11,195 nucleotides of DNA from Candidatus Woesearchaeota archaeon (lineage in GTDB: Archaea > Nanobdellota > Nanobdellia > Woesearchaeales > JACPBV01): positions 1-11,195 of the forward strand of contig JAHWIN010000074.1 of assembly GCA_019322475.1 (NCBI GenBank). Direction: 5' to 3'. Of the stretch, positions 1 through 6,673 are shown piece after piece. The notes under the pieces are model-generated. The model had not been told where the DNA came from. It was given only the letters and a program-made list of their open reading frames with translations, and did not search any database. The position numbers and the translations under genes were made by a program. How positions within the stretch are numbered: position 1 is the first letter of the stretch; every line of letters begins with the position of its first letter.

Positions 1-42
1 ACACAGGACCAAAAAAAGCCCCTCGATGCCTGGAGAATATGA
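1..42 (+). CDS. C-terminal end of an upstream gene (partial)
   Basis: Frame 1 is open from the left edge and ends in TGA at 40-42, reading ...KKPLDAWRI. Its stop overlaps the ATG of the next gene as ATGA, the usual arrangement of translationally coupled genes. Only 13 residues are visible, so no function can be given. Another frame is also open here, so the call rests on the ATGA overlap alone. Confidence 0.45.
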   Translation, partial: TQDQKKPLDAWRI

Positions 43-1127
43 CGCCGCCAATAAAATTATCTTTCAATGGTCTTATCAATGTAGAGCTGATATGCCCCCC
101 TAAAGAGGTTAGGGAGCTGGTTATAGGCGAGCTTAAAGAGCACATTGTGGGTGCAATATCAAGGAGGGATGTTGTTTTTAGGTTTGTTGGTAAGCTTCGT
201 TTGAGAGATCCAGTTGTAAATTTGACTTTTATGGCAGGATATTCTGAACATTTTTTTATAAAAGACTACAACTATAACAAGATGACCCTCCCTTTTGACG
301 ATATGTCCGAGATTATAGTCGAGTCAAAATTTGATAGGAGCCTTTTTTTTTCGATGATGGAGCAGATTATCGCTTATAAGCTGCTCGGGAAGAATGCAGT
401 TTTTGTGCATTCTTCCGGGATAGTTCATAAGGGAGAGGGGAATATTTTTATCGGATGGAAAGGTACAGGAAAGACACGGATACTGATTGAACTCTTGAAA
501 AAGGGCAGTTATTTGGGGGATGACTGGGTCATCTTGTCAAAGAAGAGAATCTTCCCTTATTTTAGGCCTATAAGATTATACGGGAAGGAGGTGAAAGACA
601 ACTCCTCTATTTTAAAGAAAAAAAAGGTCAAGGAAAAGATATTACTGAACCTCTCTCTTGGAGCAAATAGGCTTTTGGAGGTAATGCCTAGTTCATTTTC
701 ATCAAAACTTAAGGCTGCATCATATTCTATAAAAAAGGCAAGAGGTCTTTCCGAAAAGAAATGGCTTGCAAATATCCCTTTGGACGCTGTCCCAAAGGGA
801 AAAAAGGCGCAGATTAAGAATGTTTTTTTATTGAAAAAAACAACAGGAGCTAAGGTAGCTATAAGGAAAGCGGCATTTAAGGACGTTTGTGAATCCATAG
901 TCTCTTCAATACGTTATGAGACCTCAACTATCCTCGATTATTACCTCATGTTTAAATTTTCATTTCCAAAAAAAAACAATATTCTTTTTGAAAAAAGCGG
1001 GGAGATTATGGGAAAAATTTTAGAAGGTTGCCTAAGCAGGTCAGACATTTACGTTGTAAGCCTGCCAGAGGAGATGAGGATCAAGCAGATAAAGGAGGAG
1101 TTTTTAGATGTATTTTTTAATACATGA
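39..1127 (+). CDS. HPr kinase / PEPCK-fold P-loop protein, intact Walker A
   Basis: This 362-aa protein carries an HprK-like nucleotide-binding core. HSSGI (H124) is followed by Walker A GWKGTGKT (139-146) and an acidic pair in GSYLGDDW (D161-D162). The order matches HPr kinase, where a His-Ala/Ser-Ser-Gly segment, P-loop and Asp-Asp metal site occur in the same spacing. The first ~115 residues and the last ~180 are not recognised. The protein is longer than the catalytic domain of true HprK, and no HPr/PTS genes are in view, so an HPr substrate is unlikely. Such HprK-like proteins are known as kinases of serine, peptides or unknown substrates, often beside surface-polysaccharide genes. The start has GGAG at 32-35 and ATGA coupling to the preceding frame. 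It overlaps the next, paralogous gene by 20 nt. The fold is secure; the substrate is unknown. Confidence 0.75.
   Translation: MTPPIKLSFNGLINVELICPPKEVRELVIGELKEHIVGAISRRDVVFRFVGKLRLRDPVVNLTFMAGYSEHFFIKDYNYNKMTLPFDDMSEIIVESKFDRSLFFSMMEQIIAYKLLGKNAVFVHSSGIVHKGEGNIFIGWKGTGKTRILIELLKKGSYLGDDWVILSKKRIFPYFRPIRLYGKEVKDNSSILKKKKVKEKILLNLSLGANRLLEVMPSSFSSKLKAASYSIKKARGLSEKKWLANIPLDAVPKGKKAQIKNVFLLKKTTGAKVAIRKAAFKDVCESIVSSIRYETSTILDYYLMFKFSFPKKNNILFEKSGEIMGKILEGCLSRSDIYVVSLPEEMRIKQIKEEFLDVFFNT
1094..1100 (+). promoter_or_regulatory. Shine-Dalgarno site of the second HprK-like gene
   Basis: GGAGGAG lies 7 nt upstream of the ATG at 1108, within the coding end of the preceding gene. It supports the overlapping start. 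Confidence 0.7.
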
Positions 1128-2157
1128 TGTTTCCTTGAAGGTGGTTGGCGCCTCACCACCTTTTAGGAGGTTTTTGGATGGAGAGATAGGCAGTTTTAAG
1201 CTGGCTAAGCCGGTAAATGATCCGGATATTGCCCTGTTTTTTCTGGATAAGATAGCCTACAAAAAAAAGGAATCAGCAGGGGATTTCTTTTTAAGCAATG
1301 GATTGTTTTTTTTCATAGACTCTAATGGTAAAAAGGCGGGCTTTTCTCCTGATTTGGATAAGAAAACAAAGGTCCTTTGTGAAAATGGTTTTTCTTTTAG
1401 GGAATTGTTGGGCCATTTGGAGGAGATCCTTAAGTATAAGCTTTTGAAAAAGGGGATAGCCCCTATTCATGGTTCCTCTTTTGTTTACAGGGATAGGGGG
1501 GTGAATATATGTGCTTGGATAAATGGGGGAAAGACAAATTCATTGCTCTATTTCTTAGAGAGAGGAGCATCATATATCAGTGATGAGTTTACGGTTCTAA
1601 GTAAAAGAGGGGACCTTTTAGCATATCCCAAAAGGATTGACTTAAGGGATTTTAATGTTATGGCTTTGCCCACTGTTGCTGGTAATCTTAGTTTGGGGCA
1701 AAGGATCAGGTTCCGGATAGTCCTTACAGGAAAAAAGTTTTTTAGGATTTTTTATCTTTTTGGATTGGATTCAATCTCTAAGATAGGAAAAAATATTGAA
1801 TTTAAGGTAAGGATGCCTTTAAAAAAACTTTTTCCGGGTTTGAAAATCGTAAAAAAACAAAGAGTGGATACCCTCTTTTTATTGTTGGAAAGCAATTCTG
1901 TTAGGGCAAAGATAAGGCCTCTGCCCCTTGATGATTTTATTGATCGGGTTATGGCGACAAATATTTTTGAGGCAAGTAAAATGGTAAATGATTGCAGGGC
2001 ATATTCTTTCATTACAGGCAACAGGCTAAGCTTTGCCCGGCTGCACGAAAAAGAAAGGGAGATTCTGTCCATTGCATTGAGACCAGTAAAAATATATGAG
2101 GTCCTTGTCCCAAAAAATTTTAAAGATGCAATGCAGGAGATTGAAAAATTGATCTGA
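1108..2157 (+). CDS. HprK-like P-loop protein, degenerate Walker A paralogue
   Basis: This 349-aa protein is collinear with its upstream neighbour: a similar lead-in (LEEILKYKLLKKG versus MEQIIAYKLLGKN), then IHGSS (H121), a P-loop at 136-143 and GASYISDEF. The P-loop reads AWINGGKT, so the first Walker A glycine is Ala136. The Asp-Asp pair has become Asp159-Glu160. The lysine and threonine (K142, T143) remain, so nucleotide binding may persist with altered catalysis. GGAGGAG at 1094-1100, 7 nt before the ATG, fixes the start inside the end of the first gene. The pair looks like a tandem duplication that diverged. It could act as a heteromer with one catalytic and one regulatory subunit, but that is inference. 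Function is unknown. Confidence 0.7.
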   Translation: MYFLIHDVSLKVVGASPPFRRFLDGEIGSFKLAKPVNDPDIALFFLDKIAYKKKESAGDFFLSNGLFFFIDSNGKKAGFSPDLDKKTKVLCENGFSFRELLGHLEEILKYKLLKKGIAPIHGSSFVYRDRGVNICAWINGGKTNSLLYFLERGASYISDEFTVLSKRGDLLAYPKRIDLRDFNVMALPTVAGNLSLGQRIRFRIVLTGKKFFRIFYLFGLDSISKIGKNIEFKVRMPLKKLFPGLKIVKKQRVDTLFLLLESNSVRAKIRPLPLDDFIDRVMATNIFEASKMVNDCRAYSFITGNRLSFARLHEKEREILSIALRPVKIYEVLVPKNFKDAMQEIEKLI

Positions 2158-2189
2158 ACATCTCACGGATTATTGCTTCAAATAAGCCG

Positions 2190-2206
2190 AAAGGTCCTGG
2201 ACCTTT
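2190..2206. terminator. Palindromic hairpin between convergent genes
   Basis: AAAGGTCC and GGACCTTT flank a single T, giving a near-perfect palindrome. It sits in the 47-nt gap between the converging HprK-like and neuB genes and touches the neuB stop. Position suggests a bidirectional terminator or mRNA 3'-end structure. Neither side has a long T tract, so the call is tentative. Confidence 0.4.
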
Positions 2207-3215
2207 ACATTATCCCTGTTAAGCTGGGCTTTATATCATAGACCTTTTTTTCATAGCTTCCAAGGAAGGTAGGGGTTTTTTTGGCTATTGAACCGATGAT
2301 CTCAATACCTCTCTTTTCAAGGCTTGCTGAATGGTCACTCCCGTACATAGCCCTGTTAAGGGTTATGTGCCTTTCCAATATGCATGAGCCAAGAGCGGCG
2401 GCTATGATTGTAGGGTAGACTCCTGTTTCATGGCCGCTGTATCCTATTGGGCACAAAAAGGTTTCCTTTAACGTTTTGATGACATTCAGGTCGAGTTGGT
2501 TTTCTTGAGCAGGATATGCGCTTGTACAGTGCATTATTATCAGATTATCTTCCCCAAGAAGGCCGACAGCTTCTTTTATTTCTTCCATGCTGCTCATTCC
2601 GGTGGATATCATCATTGGTTTTTCTTTTTCTTTTACTTTCATCAATAGTTTCTTGTTTTTGAGCAGGGGTGAAGGGATTTTATAGCAGGGGACATTAAAG
2701 CTTTCAAGAAAATCAACACTTTCTAGGTCCCATACAGAAGCAAACCAGATTATCCCTTTTTCTTTACAGTACTTGTCGATCTCTTTATACTCCTCCTTGC
2801 CAAATTCAAGCGCTCTTTTTTCATCGCCATAAGTTTTTCCGAAAGGCCCTTCTCGGGGTTCATCCAGCTTCTCTTTTGTATAGACGAGGTCAATAGTCCT
2901 TTTTTGGAATTTCACAGCATCACAGCCGGCTTCAATCGCAACATCGATAAGTTTTTTGCAGATTCCAATATCCCCATTATGGTTAAGGCCTATCTCAGCT
3001 ATGACTAATGGGGGCTGGTTGGGCCCTACAAGCTTATTAGCTATCAATACAGTTTTAGGGTTCTTGTTCCCAGTAAACTTTTTTTCATAAAGGTTCCATG
3101 CTTGTGAGAGGGCTTGGCTTTTGTTTGCAGCAACATCAGGTTTTTTTTTAATAAAATCAGGCCTGTTATCCAAATCCCCGTCACTCCTTATCGAACAATG
3201 GTTTTCTTCAGGCAT
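2205..3215 (-). CDS. neuB: N-acetylneuraminate / nonulosonate synthase (NeuB), SAF-less
   Basis: NeuB condenses phosphoenolpyruvate with an N-acetylhexosamine (ManNAc or its 6-phosphate, or a dideoxy analogue) to form a nine-carbon nonulosonic acid. Visible family motifs are AEIGLNHNG (73-81), AVKFQKRTIDLVY (100-112), WFAS (157-160), STGMSS (204-209), GYSGHE (258-263, with metal-type H262) and ERHITLNRAMYGSDH (281-295, H283). The protein ends at residue 336 soon after the TIM barrel, so the usual C-terminal SAF/antifreeze domain is absent. The TIM barrel begins only near residue 68, leaving an unassigned polar N-terminal extension. An in-frame ATG at 3413 would give 402 aa, but it lies inside neuA. 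The ATG at 3215 has a strong GAGGAGGA site 8 nt upstream and is preferred. The exact sugar cannot be told from sequence. Confidence 0.88.
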   Translation of the reverse strand: MPEENHCSIRSDGDLDNRPDFIKKKPDVAANKSQALSQAWNLYEKKFTGNKNPKTVLIANKLVGPNQPPLVIAEIGLNHNGDIGICKKLIDVAIEAGCDAVKFQKRTIDLVYTKEKLDEPREGPFGKTYGDEKRALEFGKEEYKEIDKYCKEKGIIWFASVWDLESVDFLESFNVPCYKIPSPLLKNKKLLMKVKEKEKPMMISTGMSSMEEIKEAVGLLGEDNLIIMHCTSAYPAQENQLDLNVIKTLKETFLCPIGYSGHETGVYPTIIAAALGSCILERHITLNRAMYGSDHSASLEKRGIEIIGSIAKKTPTFLGSYEKKVYDIKPSLTGIM

Positions 3216-3223
3216 ATTGCTTA

Positions 3224-3231
3224 TCCTCCTC
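3224..3231 (-). promoter_or_regulatory. Shine-Dalgarno site deciding the neuB start
   Basis: On the minus strand GAGGAGGA precedes the ATG at 3215 by 8 nt, an optimal spacing. It favours this start over the upstream in-frame ATGs, which would overlap the divergent neuA gene. Confidence 0.75.
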
Positions 3232-3286
3232 ATATGATCTTTAGTTTTAGTCAATAGATTACTCAAATCTGTTGTAAATAGCTTCC

Positions 3287-3303
3287 TATTAATATATTTT
3301 TCT
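3287..3303 (-). promoter_or_regulatory. Candidate TATA box for neuB
   Basis: An A/T run reading AAAAATATATTAATAGG on the minus strand lies about 80 nt upstream of the neuB ATG. A start site about 25 nt downstream would give a leader near 50 nt containing the Shine-Dalgarno site. The alternative AT-rich stretch at 3331-3345 could also serve this strand. Confidence 0.35.
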
Positions 3304-3336
3304 ATGGGGGGCTGATGCATACATAAAATCAATAAA

Positions 3337-3344
3337 TTTAAATA
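3337..3344 (+). promoter_or_regulatory. TATA box for neuA, very short leader
   Basis: TTTAAATA is centred about 33 nt upstream of the neuA ATG. No Shine-Dalgarno site is seen before that ATG. With the archaeal TATA-to-start distance of about 25-27 nt, the leader would be only 6-9 nt. Confidence 0.5.
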
Positions 3345-3373
3345 TGCTCTTTTGTTCCTGATCAGATTGTCAA

Positions 3374-4060
3374 ATGGAAATAATATCGATAATACCTGCA
3401 AGAGGGGGCTCAAAGGGAGTTCCAGGAAAGAATATAAAGCTATTGGATGGAAAGCCCCTTATATCTTATAGTATAGCCTCCAGCTTGGGTTCCAGCCTTG
3501 TAGGAAGGACTATAGTCTCAACCGATGATCTTGAGATAGCCGATGTTGCAAAAAGATTTGGAGCAGAAGTTTATATGAGGCCCAAACAATTAGCAGCAGA
3601 TGATTCTAAGACTGATGATGTTCTGGTTCATGTTGTAGAAACTCTTAAAAGGGAAGGTTATCATCCGGATTTGATAGTTCTTTTGCAGCCCACCTCTCCC
3701 TTAAGGGAAAAGGAAGATATAGACAACGCTATAAATGTGCTGTTACGCTCTAATTCCGACTCTTTGTTGAGTGTCTGCGAGTTCCCTTATTTTCTTTGGA
3801 AAATTAGGGATGGCCTGGGGGCGCCTATTAATTATGACCCTTCTAAAAAAAGGCCGTTCCATCAGGAGATGCAACAATACAAGGAAAATGGGTCTATATA
3901 CATTACAAAAAAGGAAATTTTACTAAAAAATAAGTGCCGTCTTGGGGGAAGCATCTCCTTGTATGTTATGCAGCCAGAAAACTCATTTGAGATAGATACG
4001 CATTTTGATTTCTGGCTTATTGAAAAGATTAAGGGGTCTAAAAATGCAGGAAAAATTTAG
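3374..4060 (+). CDS. neuA: CMP-nonulosonate (N-acylneuraminate) cytidylyltransferase
   Basis: This 228-aa enzyme activates a sialic-acid-type sugar with CTP, giving the CMP-sugar donor and pyrophosphate. It shows the family signature IPARGGSKGVPGKN (7-20), STDD (49-52), QPTSPLR (105-111), ENGSIY (171-176) and the C-terminal EIDTHFDF (206-213), with Asp208 and Asp212 as the likely metal ligands. Length is normal for the stand-alone cytidylyltransferase domain. It is divergent from neuB and followed, with a 17-nt overlap, by a HAD phosphatase. In animals and some bacteria these two activities are fused. It could act on Neu5Ac, legionaminic, KDN or a related acid; the sequence does not separate these. 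Confidence 0.9.
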   Translation: MEIISIIPARGGSKGVPGKNIKLLDGKPLISYSIASSLGSSLVGRTIVSTDDLEIADVAKRFGAEVYMRPKQLAADDSKTDDVLVHVVETLKREGYHPDLIVLLQPTSPLREKEDIDNAINVLLRSNSDSLLSVCEFPYFLWKIRDGLGAPINYDPSKKRPFHQEMQQYKENGSIYITKKEILLKNKCRLGGSISLYVMQPENSFEIDTHFDFWLIEKIKGSKNAGKI

Positions 4061-4526
4061 AAAGATAAGGATGCTTGTGATGGACTTCGATGGGGTTTTG
4101 ACAAACAACCTGGTGTTGGTAGATTCAGAGGGAGGAGAGTCCGTTTTTTGCAGCCGTGCAGACGGATTTGGGATAGATATGCTTAAAAAATCAGGAAAAG
4201 AATTATTGGTATTGTCCAAGGAAGAGAATAAGGTTGTTGAAGCTAGGTGCAAAAAATTAAAGATACCATGTATACATGGAATAGAGGATAAGGAACACAT
4301 CTTCATGGATGAAATCAAGAAAAAGGGGATTGGAATGGAAGAGGTATGTTTCATAGGAAATGATCTTAATGATATCGGATGCATTAAATTGGCAGGCATA
4401 GGTGTGGCTGTACAGGATGCATACCCTCTTGTTAAGAAATGTGCTGATTACATCACTGATGAAAAAGGGGGTTGCGGTGCTGTAAGGGAAGTTGCAGATT
4501 TAATTCTCTCAGGTTTTAAGGTTTAG
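4044..4526 (+). CDS. KdsC-like HAD phosphatase, probable nonulosonate-9-phosphate phosphatase
   Basis: This 160-aa protein is a capless (C0) HAD phosphatase of the KDO-8-phosphate phosphatase type. Motif I is MDFDGVLT (nucleophile Asp14, Asp16), motif II is LVLSKE (Ser58), and motif IV is GNDLND (105-110). The Met at 4044 is chosen over the in-frame Met at 4005. It begins just before the domain and follows AAGGGG at 4031-4036 by 7 nt. Placement directly after neuA suggests removal of phosphate from a nonulosonate-9-phosphate before CMP activation, the route known from animals and Bacteroides. KDO-8-phosphate is less likely, given the NeuA and NeuB sequences next to it. Substrate assignment is inference. 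Confidence 0.82.
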   Translation: MQEKFRKIRMLVMDFDGVLTNNLVLVDSEGGESVFCSRADGFGIDMLKKSGKELLVLSKEENKVVEARCKKLKIPCIHGIEDKEHIFMDEIKKKGIGMEEVCFIGNDLNDIGCIKLAGIGVAVQDAYPLVKKCADYITDEKGGCGAVREVADLILSGFKV

Positions 4527-4670
4527 GTCTGGCAGGCAGAAATCCCCTGTGTTTGCAGGAGGAGGTGAATGTCCGCCTGATTAATTCAAAAAATCCTAAG
4601 GACGTTTTAGGATGCTAAAAATCCGAGCGGGAATCACCGTCCTTCAGGTTGGGAAGCCCCCGATTTTTCC
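4527..4670 (+). ncRNA. Structured segment resembling an IS200/IS605 tnpB 3' end (omega-RNA remnant)
   Basis: This gap between convergent genes is dense in pairing. CAGGC 4533-4537 pairs with GCCTG 4575-4579. CCTG pairs with CAGG inside it. ATCCTAA 4593-4599 pairs with TTAGGAT 4607-4613. AAAAATC 4617-4623 pairs with GATTTTT 4662-4668. AAGGACG 4598-4604 can also pair with CGTCCTT 4638-4644, a possible pseudoknot. The stretch CGGGAATCACCGTCC, then TTCAGG and GGGAAG, resembles the GGGAATC...CGTCCTTCAGG...GGGAGG right end of archaeal IS200/IS605 elements, which forms the 3' part of the TnpB guide RNA. One hairpin side is decayed. No tnpB gene is present, although one frame is open from 4520 to a TAA at 4616-4618. 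It may instead be a terminator region or an independent RNA. Confidence 0.4.
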
Positions 4671-4684
4671 ACTTTATAGACTCA

Positions 4685-4717
4685 AAAATTTCATAGTTTG
4701 ATATTTCATGAAATTTT
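4685..4717. terminator. 10-bp inverted repeat at the end of the GT-B gene
   Basis: AAAATTTCAT (4685-4694) and ATGAAATTTT (4708-4717) are perfect complements around a 13-nt loop. The right arm covers the stop codon of the minus-strand GT-B gene. Given the convergent neighbours this is a plausible 3'-end structure, but the stem is AT-only and weak. Confidence 0.35.
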
Positions 4718-6673
4718 CTTGTTTTCGATAAGGTGGGCAATCCTTCTGGAGGCCAGCCCATCTTTCTTATAGCAGTATTCATACGCAAGCTTGTCCCTGT
4801 TCTTCTTCAGTTTTTTTTGGATTTCTTCATCACTTAATATGCTTTTTATAGAGCCTGCAAGATCCTCTTCCTTGTAGACTCCTATTGCTGCGCCTTGTTT
4901 TGCATATGGCACCTTATCAGGCTGGCCCATAAGGTTTATCACTATGACTGGCTTGTCCAGGATCATGGCCTCTAACCCTACTGTTGACCAGTAGATCATT
5001 ACTATGTCTGCTATATGCAAAAGCTCAAAAGAATCTATATCTCTTATGATGATGGCGTCACTTCTCGTATTTTCCTTCATCTGGTAGTGGATCCTGTAAT
5101 TTTCCTTTGGATGTGGCTTTACTGCAAGCTGGACGTTAGGTATCTTCTTTACAGCATCAAACGTTGCTTTTAGGAGTGCTTTATTCTCCTCATCAAAATT
5201 GCTGTTGGTGAATAGCGCTATTATCCTCCTATCAGGGTCGATCCCTAATTTTTTGCAGCTTTCTTTTTTGCTGTACATCCTGCCTGCATCAGCAAGCACG
5301 TCATATCTTTGGCACCCAAGGACCTCTACCTTGTCGCTGGGATAATGGTTTTTCAGTAGGAAATCTTTATGGAAATCCCCCCATACTACTGTCTTGTCAG
5401 GGATTGGGCATTTGTCAGGAAGCGCATCTTCTGATATCTCGTCTTTTTCATGGACGCACCGTATCGTTCCCTCAAGGTTTCCGTGTTGTATCGCAACAGT
5501 CCTTATCCCTTCTTTTTTGCATATATGGAAAAGTGCCCTGGAAAATGCTCTGGACTCATCCATATTGACAGCAACATTGGGCTTTTTCTCTTTTATCAGG
5601 CCCTTTAATATTTCAAACTCTGTCAGGTGCCCTTTCAGCCTGTAGGAGAAATAGGCGTCAAATTGCTTTTTGACAAGGCCGAATATGTTGGTATCCCTAT
5701 AGCAGAAGCATCTTACAAAATCCTTGTTGCCTCTTATTGCCCTGTATTTTGACCTGAAATGCCTTAATCTTTCTGCGACCTTCCTTTTTGTTTTTTTATT
5801 CAGGTGATTTTCAAGGATATCATAGTTTATCCCGCTTTCTTTCTTCTGCCTTAATATCCTCATCAGCTTAGGCAATGGGGTATATGCAAAATGGTTATCC
5901 ATGATGATTATGCCATTCTCTTTGTTTTTTTTCAGCTCATCCAGGATGGGATACAGGTATGGGTCTCCGATGGTCTTTTCTATGCCTGGGACCGTTCCCC
6001 ATCTGTCATCTGTTGCAAAGATCAGTATCTTTCGCCCCCCCTTACCTTCCTTGAAATACGCTTTTCTGCCTCTAAATATGGCCCTTCTAATAAGAAAGCA
6101 GGCACCCTGATAGGCCTTTATAGCCTCTATTCTGATCTTTGTTTTTGCCTGCTCTTTTAGTGCGTTCAGCAGGTTTTTTCTGCCCTTCAGTTCTATGCCT
6201 TTTTTCCTGCATACCAGCTTGCACGCCTTGATCGTAAGGGGATCATCAGAATATAATATTATTTTTTTTGGATTCTCCTTTTCAGCCAGGTTGTATATCT
6301 TTTCAAAGCATTCCACAGCCTTCTTTATCGAGCTGTAATACGCAAAGCTGTAATACAGCCAGTCCTCCATCATCCACCATATAGAGAAGCTGTCATAAGA
6401 AAAGATCTCTTTTAGGTTTTGGTTCCCTGTCCTTGACTTAGATATTGATTTTACAAGATCCATAGCATTGCTTTCAAGGTTTGTATCCTTGCTGTAATCC
6501 AGGATTTCCCTGAAGCTTATCTTGTTTTTTTTGAGCAGGCGGGAAACGTCATCCCTCATGGATACGATAAGGGCCTTATCTTCTGTTTTCCCCTCTTTCT
6601 GGAGGTTAAGGACGCCTTTATTGCCATGGAAAATGGCTCCTATCTTCTTATCCAGCAGCAGGAGAGTCTTCAT
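4706..6673 (-). CDS. Large GT-B capsule-type glycosyl/glycerophosphotransferase
   Basis: This 655-aa protein has a C-terminal half typical of the CDP-glycerol glycerophosphotransferase / capsule transferase type of GT-B fold. It shows AIQHGNLEG (394-402), VVWGDFHKDFLL (429-440), VLGCQRYD (451-458), VKPHPKE (518-524) and IYWSTVGLEAM (560-570). The His-Pro and Ser-Thr motifs normally hold the nucleotide-sugar donor. The N-terminal ~210 residues, including WWMMEDWLYYSF (99-110), are not recognised; the next part (215-345) may be the acceptor domain. No signal peptide or membrane span is evident, so it should act on the cytoplasmic face. The start ATG overlaps the epimerase stop as ATGA. With neuA and neuB nearby it could transfer the nonulosonic acid or make a phosphodiester-linked polymer; sequence alone cannot choose. 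Confidence 0.7.
   Translation of the reverse strand: MKTLLLLDKKIGAIFHGNKGVLNLQKEGKTEDKALIVSMRDDVSRLLKKNKISFREILDYSKDTNLESNAMDLVKSISKSRTGNQNLKEIFSYDSFSIWWMMEDWLYYSFAYYSSIKKAVECFEKIYNLAEKENPKKIILYSDDPLTIKACKLVCRKKGIELKGRKNLLNALKEQAKTKIRIEAIKAYQGACFLIRRAIFRGRKAYFKEGKGGRKILIFATDDRWGTVPGIEKTIGDPYLYPILDELKKNKENGIIIMDNHFAYTPLPKLMRILRQKKESGINYDILENHLNKKTKRKVAERLRHFRSKYRAIRGNKDFVRCFCYRDTNIFGLVKKQFDAYFSYRLKGHLTEFEILKGLIKEKKPNVAVNMDESRAFSRALFHICKKEGIRTVAIQHGNLEGTIRCVHEKDEISEDALPDKCPIPDKTVVWGDFHKDFLLKNHYPSDKVEVLGCQRYDVLADAGRMYSKKESCKKLGIDPDRRIIALFTNSNFDEENKALLKATFDAVKKIPNVQLAVKPHPKENYRIHYQMKENTRSDAIIIRDIDSFELLHIADIVMIYWSTVGLEAMILDKPVIVINLMGQPDKVPYAKQGAAIGVYKEEDLAGSIKSILSDEEIQKKLKKNRDKLAYEYCYKKDGLASRRIAHLIENKKIS

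Noticed and set aside
557..898. Minus-strand frame of 113 codons within the first HprK-like gene
   Set aside because: It is antisense to a gene with clear motifs and has no recognisable domain; other opposite-strand frames over the large genes are rejected for the same reason.
1108..2157. Second HprK-like gene as a pseudogene
   Set aside because: The frame is intact at full length with a strong ribosome site and most motifs retained; a divergent paralogue is more likely.
3216..3413. Longer 402-aa form of NeuB starting at 3413
   Set aside because: It would run into the divergent neuA gene and across both promoters. The ATG at 3215 has an optimal Shine-Dalgarno site.
4005..4043. Upstream Met for the HAD phosphatase
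   Set aside because: The extra 13 residues lie within neuA, precede the domain, and the Met at 4044 has a well-spaced AAGGGG site.
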